From assembly GCF_013395055.1 (NCBI RefSeq), contig NZ_CP058349.1, positions 744,001-808,000 of the forward strand: 64,000 nucleotides of DNA, given 5' to 3'. Origin of the DNA: Pseudomonas sp. ABC1 (GTDB lineage Bacteria; Pseudomonadota; Gammaproteobacteria; Pseudomonadales; Pseudomonadaceae). A model generated the notes under the pieces. It ran no database searches. It was not told the origin of the DNA and was given only the letters and a program-made list of their open reading frames with translations. Of this stretch, positions 18,359-27,335 are shown piece by piece (the first letter of the stretch is position 1; each line of letters begins with the position of its first letter). The translations under genes and the position numbers were made by a program.

Positions 18359-19282
18359 CTAACGCCCCAGGCCACGCAAACCCTGCAAGCCTCCGGTGTG
18401 CACGAAGATCAGCCGCGTGCCGGCAGGAAATACCTGCGCCCTCACCGCATCGCGCAAGGCCAGTAGCGCCTTGCCGGTATAGACCGGTTCCAGCGGCAGG
18501 TCGCATTGCTGCCGGACCTGCTGGATAAAGGCCAGCAATGACGGATCGAAACGCCCAAAGCCCTGCCGGCAGGCTTCGAACAGCCGGTATCCCCTCACCT
18601 CCACACCCGCCTCGCCCAGCAGATGCGCAACATTCTCCGCCACCCCATGCGCGGGAGGGCCGGCCAGGGCGCCATATACAGGCCGCCGCCCCGCCTCGCC
18701 CAGCACCAGGCCCGCCAGGGTCGTACCGGTTCCGGCCGCCAGCCAGCAACCCTGGTAATCGCTCCAACCCAGCGCCGGCAGCAGTGCCTGTATCTGCGGC
18801 ACCAGATCGGCACAGCCCAGTGCACCGGCCAGCCCTCCACCACCTTCAGGCACAGGATAATAGTGAGGATAGCGCGCCAGCCAAGGCTCCCAGAAACCGG
18901 GCGCATGCCGCGCCCGATAACCGCCATAACCGAGCCAGTGCAGCTGCATGCCGGCGGCTTGCAGGTCCTCGATGGTTGGCGTCATGCTGGCTTCGCCGCG
19001 CAGCAAACCGACCGTCCCCAGCCCGAAGCGTCGCCCCGCTGCCGCCAGTGCATGCAAATGATTGGAATGGGCACCGCCCAGGCTGATCAACCCCTGCCGG
19101 CCCGCCGCCCGTGCCGCTCGCAGGTGGTGCAGCAGCTTGAACCATTTGTTACCGGACAGCTCGGCATCGACCCGATCCAGGCGCAACACGGCCACCTCGA
19201 CCGCCGCCTGCGCCAGCCAGTCCAGCTCCAGGCGCTGGAGTGCCGGCAAAGGCCCTGGCTGATATTCATCCATCTCTGACAT
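18359..19282 (-). CDS. ACC deaminase / D-cysteine desulfhydrase family PLP enzyme
   Basis: About 307 residues of fold-type II PLP enzyme. The PLP lysine is in SGNKWFKLLHHL and the substrate-side block is SLGGAHSNHLHALAAAGRRFG; the C-terminal FVHTGGLQGLRG is the phosphate/product loop of this family. Members are D-cysteine desulfhydrases or 1-aminocyclopropane-1-carboxylate deaminases; sequence alone does not separate them here. ATG 19282 or 19273 are both possible starts. Confidence 0.85.
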   Translation of the reverse strand: MSEMDEYQPGPLPALQRLELDWLAQAAVEVAVLRLDRVDAELSGNKWFKLLHHLRAARAAGRQGLISLGGAHSNHLHALAAAGRRFGLGTVGLLRGEASMTPTIEDLQAAGMQLHWLGYGGYRARHAPGFWEPWLARYPHYYPVPEGGGGLAGALGCADLVPQIQALLPALGWSDYQGCWLAAGTGTTLAGLVLGEAGRRPVYGALAGPPAHGVAENVAHLLGEAGVEVRGYRLFEACRQGFGRFDPSLLAFIQQVRQQCDLPLEPVYTGKALLALRDAVRAQVFPAGTRLIFVHTGGLQGLRGLGR

Positions 19283-19516
19283 AGCCGTCCGGCTCGCTCG
19301 AAACGAGCCAGTGTAGGACAAAACCGTATTACCTCGAAGGCTGGGCCACCCTGTAGATGCCCGGCAGCCTGGTACGGCTTATGCTCGGGGCGCGACACGA
19401 TGGGCTTGCCGTCATCGCTTCTGTGCGAATGCCCCGTCCGCCACCCGGCATCCGCACAGCCGTCTTCGGTGGTGACCATAAGAAGAAACCCGCAGGCCTT
19501 ATCCTTGCGCACCTAG

Positions 19517-19536
19517 GCTCCCGCCTGCGCGGGAGC
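19517..19536. repeat. REP-type palindrome
   Basis: GCTCCCGCCTGCGCGGGAGC, an inverse-oriented relative of the palindromes at 11136 and 23357. It sits in the 459-bp gap between the deaminase gene and fadH. Confidence 0.7.
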
Positions 19537-19578
19537 GACAGGGTGAGCTTTTCCCCAAGACCACCTCGGTAGTGGCCG

Positions 19579-19688
19579 CGACCAGCCCCTCGGAGCAACC
19601 TTCGCCGACAAGGATGTCGGCGTAGAGCCTCATGGATGAGTTCATGCGTGTTGCGTAGAGGGGCTGGTCGGGATCGCGACACGCGATC
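19579..19688. other. Intergenic cluster of nested inverted repeats
   Basis: A 12-bp inverted repeat (19579-19590 with 19659-19670) encloses a perfect 8-bp hairpin with an AGGA loop (CGCCGACA/TGTCGGCG, 19603-19622) and a small CTCAT/ATGAG hairpin. A further 7-bp palindrome GATCGCG/CGCGATC follows at 19672-19688. No convincing gene lies here. It could be a dispersed nonautonomous repeat or a structured RNA; see findings. Confidence 0.6.
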
Positions 19689-19741
19689 GTAAGGACAAAT
19701 GGCGCGGACAAGCCCTCAAGTCGCCACCAACCAGACCGTCC

Positions 19742-21772
19742 CTACAAACTGGCCGCCAAGCGCGCGCCCTGATCGATGGCCCGCTTGGCATCCAGCTCCG
19801 CCGCCACATCGGCACCACCGATCAGATGCACATTCAATCCAGCCGCCAGCAACCCCTCTTGTAACTCGCGCAGTGGGTCCTGGCCGGCGCAAACGATAAT
19901 GTTGTCCACCGGCAAACACTGGGGCGCGCCATCGGCAATCCGTATATGCAGCCCTTCGTCATCGACCTTCAGGTACTCCACAGCACTGACCATCCGCACC
20001 CGCTTGTTCTTCAATCCCGTACGGTGGATCCAGCCAGTGGTCTTGCCCAGACCGTTGCCGACTTTAGATGCCTTGCGCTGCAACAAGTAGACCTCACGCG
20101 CCGCCGCCTGCGGTCGGGCCTGGATACCGGCCACACCACCCCGCGCCTGCAAGGTCGGGTCGATCCCCCATTCACCCCAGAACGCAGCAGCATCCAGGCT
20201 GGTGGGCGCCCCCTGATGGGTGATGAACTCGCAGACATCGAAACCTATCCCGCCCGCTCCGATCACCGCGACCCGCGCACCCACGGGCCTGCGCTGCAGG
20301 ATCGCATCGAGGTAGCTCATCACCTTCGGATGCTCGATGCCTTCGATCGGCGGCAGGCGCGGCACGATGCCGGTGGCCAGGATCACCTCGTCAAAGCCGC
20401 CTTCGCGCAATTGTTCCACCGTCGCCCGCGTCTGCAGATGCAGCTCTACCCCGGTCACTTCGATGCGACGCTTGAAGTAGCGCAGGGTCTCGTAGAACTC
20501 CTCCTTGCCCGGGATACGCTTGGCCACATTGAACTGTCCGCCGATTTCGGCGGCGGCATCGAACAGCGTGACCCGATGTCCACGCTGCGCCGCCACCGTG
20601 GCCGCCGACAAACCTGCAGGGCCGGCGCCAATCACCGCGATACGCTTCGCTCGGGCCGTGGGCAGGTAATTCAGCTCGGTTTCGTGACAGGCACGCGGGT
20701 TGACCAGGCAACTGGTCAGCTTGCCGGCGAAGGTATGGTCGAGGCAGGCCTGGTTACAGCCAATACACGTATTGATCTCGTCCGCCCGCCCCTCGGCGGC
20801 CTTGGCGACGAACTCGGGATCGGCCAGGAACGGCCGCGCCATCGACACCATGTCGGCATCGCCACGGGCCAGCACCTGCTCGGCCACCTCCGGCGTATTG
20901 ATGCGGTTGGTGGTGATCAGCGGGATCGACACCTCGCCCCGCAGCTTGCCGGTGACCTGGGTGAAGGCGGCACGCGGCACCTTGGTGGCGATGGTCGGGA
21001 TACGCGCCTCATGCCAGCCGATACCGGTGTTGATCAGCGTCGCTCCGGCACCCTCGACAGCCTTCGCCAGTTGCACGATCTCGTCCCACGAACTGCCATC
21101 CTCGATCAGGTCGAGCATGGACAGGCGATAGATGATGATAAAGCGCTCCCCCACCGCCTCGCGGACGCGCCGCACGATCTCCAGCGGCAAGCGCATGCGG
21201 TTCTCGTAGCTGCCGCCCCAGCGGTCCTGGCGCTGGTTGCTGTGCAGCACCAGGAACTGGTTGATGAAGTAACCCTCGGAACCCATGATTTCCACACCGT
21301 CATAACCGGCCTGTTGTGCCAGCTTGGCGCAATTGACGAAGTCGGCGATCTGTTTCTCGATCCCTTCTTCGTCCAACGCACGCGGCGTGAACGGGTTGAT
21401 CGGCGCCTGTAGCGCACTGGGCGCCACCAGTTGCGGGCTGTAGGCATAGCGCCCGGCGTGCAGAATCTGCAGACAGATCATCCCACCGGCCTGGTGCACC
21501 GCCTGCGTGACCACCCGGTGTTCCTGCGCTTCCTCAGGTGTGGACAGCTTCGCCGCCCCCTGGCGTACCGCGCCCTCCTCATTGGGCGCCACGCCGCCGG
21601 TGACCATCAGCCCAACGCCACCTCTCGCACGCTCGGCGAAGTAGGCGGCCATCCGCTCGAAACCGCCGGGCATTTCCTCCAGCCCGGTATGCATCGAGCC
21701 CATCAAGGTGCGGTTGCGCAGGCGGGTGAATCCGAGATCCAACTCGGACAGCAAGGTCGGGTAGGCGGTCAT
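19742..21772 (-). CDS. fadH: NADPH-dependent 2,4-dienoyl-CoA reductase
   Basis: Removes conjugated double bonds during beta-oxidation of unsaturated fatty acids. 676 residues: an N-terminal old-yellow-enzyme TIM barrel binding FMN (1-330), a [4Fe-4S] cluster loop CIGCNQACLDH...C (about 335-355), then FAD and NADPH Rossmann domains with AVIGAGPAGLSAA and VAVIGAGGIGFD. Length and all cofactor motifs match E. coli FadH. The gap to ecotin (21773-21984) holds both promoters. Confidence 0.95.
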   Translation of the reverse strand: MTAYPTLLSELDLGFTRLRNRTLMGSMHTGLEEMPGGFERMAAYFAERARGGVGLMVTGGVAPNEEGAVRQGAAKLSTPEEAQEHRVVTQAVHQAGGMICLQILHAGRYAYSPQLVAPSALQAPINPFTPRALDEEGIEKQIADFVNCAKLAQQAGYDGVEIMGSEGYFINQFLVLHSNQRQDRWGGSYENRMRLPLEIVRRVREAVGERFIIIYRLSMLDLIEDGSSWDEIVQLAKAVEGAGATLINTGIGWHEARIPTIATKVPRAAFTQVTGKLRGEVSIPLITTNRINTPEVAEQVLARGDADMVSMARPFLADPEFVAKAAEGRADEINTCIGCNQACLDHTFAGKLTSCLVNPRACHETELNYLPTARAKRIAVIGAGPAGLSAATVAAQRGHRVTLFDAAAEIGGQFNVAKRIPGKEEFYETLRYFKRRIEVTGVELHLQTRATVEQLREGGFDEVILATGIVPRLPPIEGIEHPKVMSYLDAILQRRPVGARVAVIGAGGIGFDVCEFITHQGAPTSLDAAAFWGEWGIDPTLQARGGVAGIQARPQAAAREVYLLQRKASKVGNGLGKTTGWIHRTGLKNKRVRMVSAVEYLKVDDEGLHIRIADGAPQCLPVDNIIVCAGQDPLRELQEGLLAAGLNVHLIGGADVAAELDAKRAIDQGARLAASL

Positions 21773-21984
21773 GGCGTGTCCTCATCATGGGTGCCGCTCC
21801 TCAGTGGGAGCGATCTCTGTATACAGAGGACGATAGGTCAGGCCCAGGCAGCATTCAATGACCATAAATGACAGAATCATGATCCTATGGATCAGCACAG
21901 ATATGCCATCCACACTCGCCAGCACACGAACTTCACTGCCAACAGCCTGTCCGACTCATGCGACTCGACCACAGGAGTGACACC

Positions 21985-22458
21985 ATGAACCACCTCAAAC
22001 CCCTCGCGACGCTGCTTGCCACCATCCCCCTGCTTGCCTGCGCCAATACCGATGGCAAGCTGGAGCCCTACCCGTCCGCGCAGGCCGACCAGGTGCGCCA
22101 GGTCATCCAGCTCGAACCGCGCGATGGCGAGGAGCGATACAAAGTGGAACTCATCATTGGCAAGGAACTGGAAGTCGACTGCAACCAGCACTGGTTCGGC
22201 GGTCAGTTGCAGGAGAAGACCGTCAGCGGCTGGGGCTATAACTATTACCAGCTGGACAAACTGACAGGTCCGATGAGCACGTTGATGGGCTGCCCCGGCC
22301 AGGCCAAGCGCAAGGCCCTGGTGACACTGGGTGGCGAGCCGACCCTGCTGCGCTACAACAGCAAGTTGCCCATCGTCGTCTACACCCCCCGGGACGTGGA
22401 AGTGAGCTACCGCATCTGGAGCGCCGACCAGGAAACCCGCAAGGCCGAGCCCCGCTGA
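21985..22458 (+). CDS. eco: Ecotin-family periplasmic serine protease inhibitor
   Basis: 157-residue exported protein that inhibits trypsin-fold proteases as a dimer. A signal peptide ends near LLACAN; the body aligns with E. coli ecotin (PYPSAQADQVRQVIQL, KVELIIGKELEVDC, GWGYNYYQLDK, LRYNSKLPIVVYTP). The two disulfide cysteines are conserved. At the reactive P1 position, where E. coli has Met84 (STMMAC), this protein reads STLMGC, so P1 is leucine. Start ATG 21985 has AGGAG seven bases upstream. Confidence 0.95.
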   Translation: MNHLKPLATLLATIPLLACANTDGKLEPYPSAQADQVRQVIQLEPRDGEERYKVELIIGKELEVDCNQHWFGGQLQEKTVSGWGYNYYQLDKLTGPMSTLMGCPGQAKRKALVTLGGEPTLLRYNSKLPIVVYTPRDVEVSYRIWSADQETRKAEPR

Positions 22459-22474
22459 TCGACGCCCGGCCGGG

Positions 22475-23275
22475 TCAGCCCCGCTCGCTCGGCCTGCGCG
22501 CGCCCGCCACCAGTTTCTCCACGGCCTTGGCCGCCGCGGTCATGCCGAAACTGGCCGTGACCATCATCGACGCGCCGAAGCCGCCCGCACAGTCCAGGCG
22601 CACCCCCTCGCCGACGAAACCCTTGCTCTGGCAGACGCCACCATCCGCCGCCGGATAGCGCAGTTGCTCAGTGGAAAAGACACAGGGCACGCTGTAATTG
22701 CGCCCCGGCGTGCGGGAGAAGTTGTAGTCGCGCCGCAGCATGGAGCGCACCTTCGCCGCCAATGGGTCGTTGAAAGTCTTGTTCAGGTCAGTGATGCGGA
22801 TCTGCGTCGGATCGACCTGCCCGCCTGCGCCGCCGGTGGTGACGATCTGGATCTTGCGCCGTTTGCACCAGGCGATCAGCGCCGTCTTGGCCATCACGCT
22901 GTCGATGCAGTCGACGACGAAATCCAGTTGCTCCGTGATGCACTCGGCCATGTTCTCGCGTGTAACGAAATCCGCCACTGCATGCACCACGCAGGACGGG
23001 TTGATCGCCAACAGGCGCTCGGCCATCACCTCGACCTTGGGCCGCCCGACCTGCCCTTGCAGCGCATGCACCTGGCGATTGGTGTTGGTCACGCAGACAT
23101 CGTCCAGGTCGAACAGCGTGATCTCGCCGACGCCGCTGCGCACCAGCGCTTCGGCAGCCCAGGAACCGACACCGCCGATACCAACCACCGCGACATGGGC
23201 GGCCGCCAGCCGCTCCAGGCCCTCACGCCCATACAGGCGGGCGATACCGCCGAAACGCTGCTCATCGAGGACCAT
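22475..23275 (-). CDS. tcdA: tRNA threonylcarbamoyladenosine dehydratase
   Basis: E1-like ATP-dependent enzyme converting t6A37 in tRNA to cyclic t6A. 266 residues with the nucleotide-binding GIGGVGSWAAEALVRSG near the N-terminus and the DLDDVCVTNTNRQ block typical of TcdA/CsdL. It is convergent with ecotin. Full length. Confidence 0.94.
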   Translation of the reverse strand: MVLDEQRFGGIARLYGREGLERLAAAHVAVVGIGGVGSWAAEALVRSGVGEITLFDLDDVCVTNTNRQVHALQGQVGRPKVEVMAERLLAINPSCVVHAVADFVTRENMAECITEQLDFVVDCIDSVMAKTALIAWCKRRKIQIVTTGGAGGQVDPTQIRITDLNKTFNDPLAAKVRSMLRRDYNFSRTPGRNYSVPCVFSTEQLRYPAADGGVCQSKGFVGEGVRLDCAGGFGASMMVTASFGMTAAAKAVEKLVAGARRPSERG

Positions 23276-23356
23276 CGAAACTCCTGGCTGATTCAGGTGA
23301 CAAAAAGCGGGTGATTATAACCACTGAAAAGCAACGGGACGCTGGACGCTATCGTC

Positions 23357-23376
23357 ATTCCCGCGCAGGCGGGAAT
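23357..23376. repeat. REP-type palindrome
   Basis: ATTCCCGCGCAGGCGGGAAT, preceded by GTC, in the 237-bp gap upstream of ndvB. Same core as the repeats at 11136 and 19517. Confidence 0.72.
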
Positions 23377-23512
23377 CGATGCGATGGTTGCGATACCGCA
23401 TTCGCGTCAGGGCAGCTAGAACCTGCATCTATACAACCTCTCGAACGCAAGAGTAGGATGCGCGGCCGGCATTCGCCGCGCCCCTGTTCCTCTCTCTGGA
23501 ACCCTTGAATTC

Positions 23513-26101
23513 ATGTCCGCACGCAAATTTGGTCTCAACCTGGTCATGGTCGTGGCCGTGGCTTCCCTGTTCACCGGCCTGTGGGCCTGGTACAACCAGC
23601 CCCTCTCGGCGCCCGACTGGCCGGAACACATTTCCGGCTACTCCTTCTCGCCCTTCCGCCTGCACCAGAACCCGCAGGAGAACCACTATCCCAGCGAGGA
23701 TGAAGTGCGCGCCGACCTGGAACTGGTCGCCGAGCAGACCGACAACATCCGCACCTACTCGGTCGACGGCGTGCTCGGGGAAATCCCGCGTCTTGCAGAG
23801 GAGTCCGGGCTGCGCGTGACCCTTGGCATCTGGATCAGCGACGACCCGCAGGCCAACGAATGGCAGATCGAGAAAGGCATCGAGATCGCCAAGCGCGAGC
23901 GTAGCGTGGTGCGGGTGATCGTCGGCAACGAGGCGCTGTTCCGCGAGGAAGTCACACCTGAGCAGATGGCCGGCTACCTGGATCGGGTACGCAGCGCCCT
24001 GAAAGTCCCGGTGACCACCGCCGAGCAATGGCATATCTGGCAGAAATACCCGGAACTGGCCAAGCACGTCGACCTGATCGCCGCCCACGTCCTGCCCTAC
24101 TGGGAATTCATTCCGCAGGAACAGTCGGTGGACTATGTGCTGCAACGGGCACGCGAACTGAAGAAAGCCTTCCCGAAAAAGCAATTGCTGCTGGCCGAGG
24201 TCGGCTGGCCGAGCAATGGCCGCGCCCAGGGACGTGCCGAGGCCAACCAGGCCGACCAGGCGCTGTACCTGCGCAAACTGGTCAACACCTTGAACGGCAA
24301 CGGCTACAACTACTTCATCATCGAAGCCTTCGACCAACCCTGGAAAGCCAGTGATGAAGGCTCGGTTGGCGCCTACTGGGGCGTGTTCAACGCCGAACGG
24401 CAGATGAAATTCCCCATGACCGGTCCGGTGGTGGAAATCCCCCAATGGCGCCTGCTGGCCAGCGCCTCCGGCGTACTGGCACTGCTGGCGCTGGCACTGC
24501 TGATGATCGACGGCAGCGCCCTGCGTCAGCGTGGCCGCACCTTCCTCACCATCGTTGCCTTCCTGGTCGCCACCATGCTGGTGTGGATCGCCTACGACTT
24601 CAGCCAGCAATACGCCGACTGGTTCAGCATCACCGTCGGCGTCCTGCTCGCACTGGGCGCGCTCGGCGTGATGATCGTGCTGCTGACCGAAGCCCACGAA
24701 CTGGCGGAAACCGTCTGGAAGCGCCAGCGCCAGCGCCCGTTCCTGCCAGTCACCGGCGACAGCGACTACCGCCCCAAGGTCTCGGTGCACGTGCCCTGCT
24801 ACAACGAACCACCGGACATGGTGATCCAGACCCTCGACGCGCTGTCGCGCCTGGACTATGCCGACTTCGAAGTGCTGGTAATCGACAACAACACCCGCGA
24901 CCCGGCGGTCTGGGAACCCCTGCAGGCGCATTGCGAAAAACTCGGGCCGCGCTTTCGCTTCTTCCACGTCGCGCCCCTGGCCGGCTTCAAGGGTGGCGCG
25001 CTGAACTATGCCCTGCAACACACCGCGGAAGATGCCGAGATCATCGCGGTGATCGACTCCGACTACTGCGTCGCGCCCGAGTGGCTCAAGCAGATGACAC
25101 CGCATTTCGCCGATCCGCGCATCGCCGTGGTGCAGTCGCCACAGGACTACCGCGACGAGCGGGAATCGCTGTTCAAGAAACTCTGCTACTGCGAGTACAA
25201 GGGGTTCTTCCATATCGGCATGGTGACACGCAACGACCGCGACGCGATCATCCAGCACGGCACCATGACCATGACCCGGCGCAGCGTCCTCAGCGAACTG
25301 AAGTGGGCTGAATGGTGCATCACCGAGGACGCCGAACTCGGCCTGCGCATCTTCGAGAAAGGGCTGTCCGCCGCCTACTCGGAACACAGCTTCGGCAAGG
25401 GCCTGATGCCCGACACCTTCATCGACTTCAAGAAACAGCGTTTCCGCTGGGCCTACGGCGCCATCCAGATCATGAAACGGCACCTGTCCAGCCTGCTGCT
25501 GGGCAAGGGCAGCCAGCTCAAGCGCGGGCAACGCTACCACTTCATCGCGGGCTGGCTGCCGTGGATCGCCGATGGCCTGAACATCTTCTTCACTGTCGGC
25601 GCGCTGCTCTGGTCGGCGGCGATGATCATCGTGCCCAACCGGGTCGATCCTCCGCTGCTGATCTTCGCCCTGCCGCCGCTGGCGCTGTTCCTGTTCAAAC
25701 TGGGCAAGATTCTCTTCCTCTATCGGCGCGCCGTCGGCGTGCGCATGCGCGACGCCATCGCTGCGGCCATCGCAGGCCTGGCGCTGTCGCACACCATCGC
25801 CAAGGCGGTGCTGTACGGCTTCGTCACCAGCAGCATTCCGTTCTTCCGCACACCGAAGATGCGCAGCAACCACGGCCTGCTGGTGGCCCTGGCCGAAGCG
25901 CGGGAAGAAGTCTTCATCATGCTGCTGCTCTGGGGCGCAGCACTGGGCATCACCCTGACGCAGAAACAGGGCGGGCTGGACGTGACCTTCTGGGTCATCG
26001 TGCTGCTGGTGCAGTCGCTGCCCTACCTGGCCGCACTGATCATGGCCCTGCTGTCGGCCCGTCCACGCCAGGGCGCGAATGACGACGAGGTGCCTGAATA
26101 A
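23513..26101 (+). CDS. ndvB: Beta-(1,3)-glucan synthase NdvB (GH17 + GT2 fusion)
   Basis: Makes periplasmic cyclic beta-glucans, which in P. aeruginosa contribute to biofilm antibiotic tolerance. 862 residues: N-terminal anchor (about 8-28); GH17 transglycosylase domain with likely catalytic E140 (VIVGNEALF) and E229 (LAEVGWPSNG); three helices (about 310-400); a GT2 domain (about 415-640) with PKVSVHVPCYNEP, the D-x-D in VIDSDYCV, TEDAELG and the Q-x-x-R-W box QRFRWAYG; then five or more C-terminal helices. It precedes dapE-rlmA as in P. aeruginosa. All catalytic blocks are intact. Confidence 0.93.
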   Translation: MSARKFGLNLVMVVAVASLFTGLWAWYNQPLSAPDWPEHISGYSFSPFRLHQNPQENHYPSEDEVRADLELVAEQTDNIRTYSVDGVLGEIPRLAEESGLRVTLGIWISDDPQANEWQIEKGIEIAKRERSVVRVIVGNEALFREEVTPEQMAGYLDRVRSALKVPVTTAEQWHIWQKYPELAKHVDLIAAHVLPYWEFIPQEQSVDYVLQRARELKKAFPKKQLLLAEVGWPSNGRAQGRAEANQADQALYLRKLVNTLNGNGYNYFIIEAFDQPWKASDEGSVGAYWGVFNAERQMKFPMTGPVVEIPQWRLLASASGVLALLALALLMIDGSALRQRGRTFLTIVAFLVATMLVWIAYDFSQQYADWFSITVGVLLALGALGVMIVLLTEAHELAETVWKRQRQRPFLPVTGDSDYRPKVSVHVPCYNEPPDMVIQTLDALSRLDYADFEVLVIDNNTRDPAVWEPLQAHCEKLGPRFRFFHVAPLAGFKGGALNYALQHTAEDAEIIAVIDSDYCVAPEWLKQMTPHFADPRIAVVQSPQDYRDERESLFKKLCYCEYKGFFHIGMVTRNDRDAIIQHGTMTMTRRSVLSELKWAEWCITEDAELGLRIFEKGLSAAYSEHSFGKGLMPDTFIDFKKQRFRWAYGAIQIMKRHLSSLLLGKGSQLKRGQRYHFIAGWLPWIADGLNIFFTVGALLWSAAMIIVPNRVDPPLLIFALPPLALFLFKLGKILFLYRRAVGVRMRDAIAAAIAGLALSHTIAKAVLYGFVTSSIPFFRTPKMRSNHGLLVALAEAREEVFIMLLLWGAALGITLTQKQGGLDVTFWVIVLLVQSLPYLAALIMALLSARPRQGANDDEVPE

Positions 26102-26121
26102 GGCACCTAGCACGCCCGACA

Positions 26122-26145
26122 AGCCTCCTGCCAGGAGGCTTTTTA
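26122..26145 (+). terminator. Rho-independent terminator of ndvB
   Basis: Perfect 8-bp stem AGCCTCCT/AGGAGGCT with a GCC loop, followed by TTTTT, 20 bp after the ndvB stop and ahead of dapE. Confidence 0.92.
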
Positions 26146-26186
26146 ATTTAATATGACGCCCCTTTCCACCCGCCCCAGGAGCCATG

Positions 26187-27335
26187 ATGAGCGCTGCAAC
26201 CCTGTCCCCTACCGTGCAACTCGCCTGCGAGCTGATCGACCGCCCATCGGTGACACCACGGGACGAAGGGTGCCAGCAACTGCTCGCTGAACGGCTGGCA
26301 GCGTGTGGCTTCGCCATCGAGCGGATGGATATCGAAGACGTACAGAACCTCTGGGCGGTACATGGCGAACAAGGCCCGGTGCTGTGCTTCGCCGGCCACA
26401 CCGACGTAGTCCCGACTGGCCCGGAAACCGCCTGGAGCACACCGCCGTTCAAGGCCCAGGTAGATGCCCAGGGCATGCTGCGTGGGCGCGGCGCAGCCGA
26501 TATGAAAGGCAGCATCGCCGCCATGGTGACCGCAGTGGAGCGCTTCACGCGGGACTATCCCGAGCACACCGGGCAAATCGCCTTCCTCATCACCAGCGAC
26601 GAAGAAGGTCCGGCTCACCACGGCACCAAGGCTGTGGTCGAGCGCCTGCGCGAGCGCCAACAACGCCTGGACTGGTGCATCGTCGGCGAGCCGTCCAGCA
26701 CCGAAAAGGTCGGGGACGTGGTCAAGAATGGCCGACGCGGCTCCCTCGGCGGCACCCTGACCGTGCGCGGCAAGCAAGGTCACGTCGCCTATCCGCACCT
26801 GGCACACAACCCCATCCACCTGGCCGCGCCGGCCCTGGCCGAGCTGGCTGCCGAACACTGGGACGCCGGCAACGCCTTCTTCCCGCCGACCAGCTTCCAG
26901 ATCTCCAACCTGAATGCGGGCACCGGCGCCACCAATGTCATCCCCGGCACCCTGAAGGCCCTGTTCAACTTCCGCTTCTCCACCGAATCCACCGTCGAAG
27001 ACCTCAAGCGCCGTACCGCCGAGATCTTCGACAGGCACGGCCTCGACTGGGCCGTCGACTGGGAGTTGTCCGGCCTGCCCTTCCTCACGGAACCCGGTGC
27101 CCTGCTCGATGCCGTCGCCGCCAGCATCCGCGACATCACAGGCCGCGAGACCACCCCGAGCACCAGCGGCGGCACCTCCGACGGGCGCTTCATCGCCACA
27201 CTGGGCACGCAGGTGGTGGAACTGGGGCCGGTCAACGCCACCATCCACCAGGTGGACGAACACATCCTGGCCAGCGACCTCGACCTGCTCGCCGACATCT
27301 ACTACCAGACCCTGAAGCGCCTGCTCGCATGCTGA
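26187..27335 (+). CDS. dapE: Succinyl-diaminopimelate desuccinylase
   Basis: Zinc M20 peptidase of the lysine/meso-DAP pathway. 382 residues with metal-site blocks FAGHTDVVPTG, GRGAADMKGS and DEEGPAHHGTK, and the late STSGGTSDGRFI. Two ATGs are adjacent (26184 and 26187); AGGAG at 26177-26181 is better spaced for the second. Its last codons overlap the start of rlmA. Confidence 0.95.
   Translation: MSAATLSPTVQLACELIDRPSVTPRDEGCQQLLAERLAACGFAIERMDIEDVQNLWAVHGEQGPVLCFAGHTDVVPTGPETAWSTPPFKAQVDAQGMLRGRGAADMKGSIAAMVTAVERFTRDYPEHTGQIAFLITSDEEGPAHHGTKAVVERLRERQQRLDWCIVGEPSSTEKVGDVVKNGRRGSLGGTLTVRGKQGHVAYPHLAHNPIHLAAPALAELAAEHWDAGNAFFPPTSFQISNLNAGTGATNVIPGTLKALFNFRFSTESTVEDLKRRTAEIFDRHGLDWAVDWELSGLPFLTEPGALLDAVAASIRDITGRETTPSTSGGTSDGRFIATLGTQVVELGPVNATIHQVDEHILASDLDLLADIYYQTLKRLLAC

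Noticed and set aside
23429..26548. Very long open frame (over 1000 codons) on the minus strand opposite ndvB
   Set aside because: It is the high-GC antisense shadow of ndvB; no family likeness, no ribosome site, and ndvB itself is complete with catalytic motifs.
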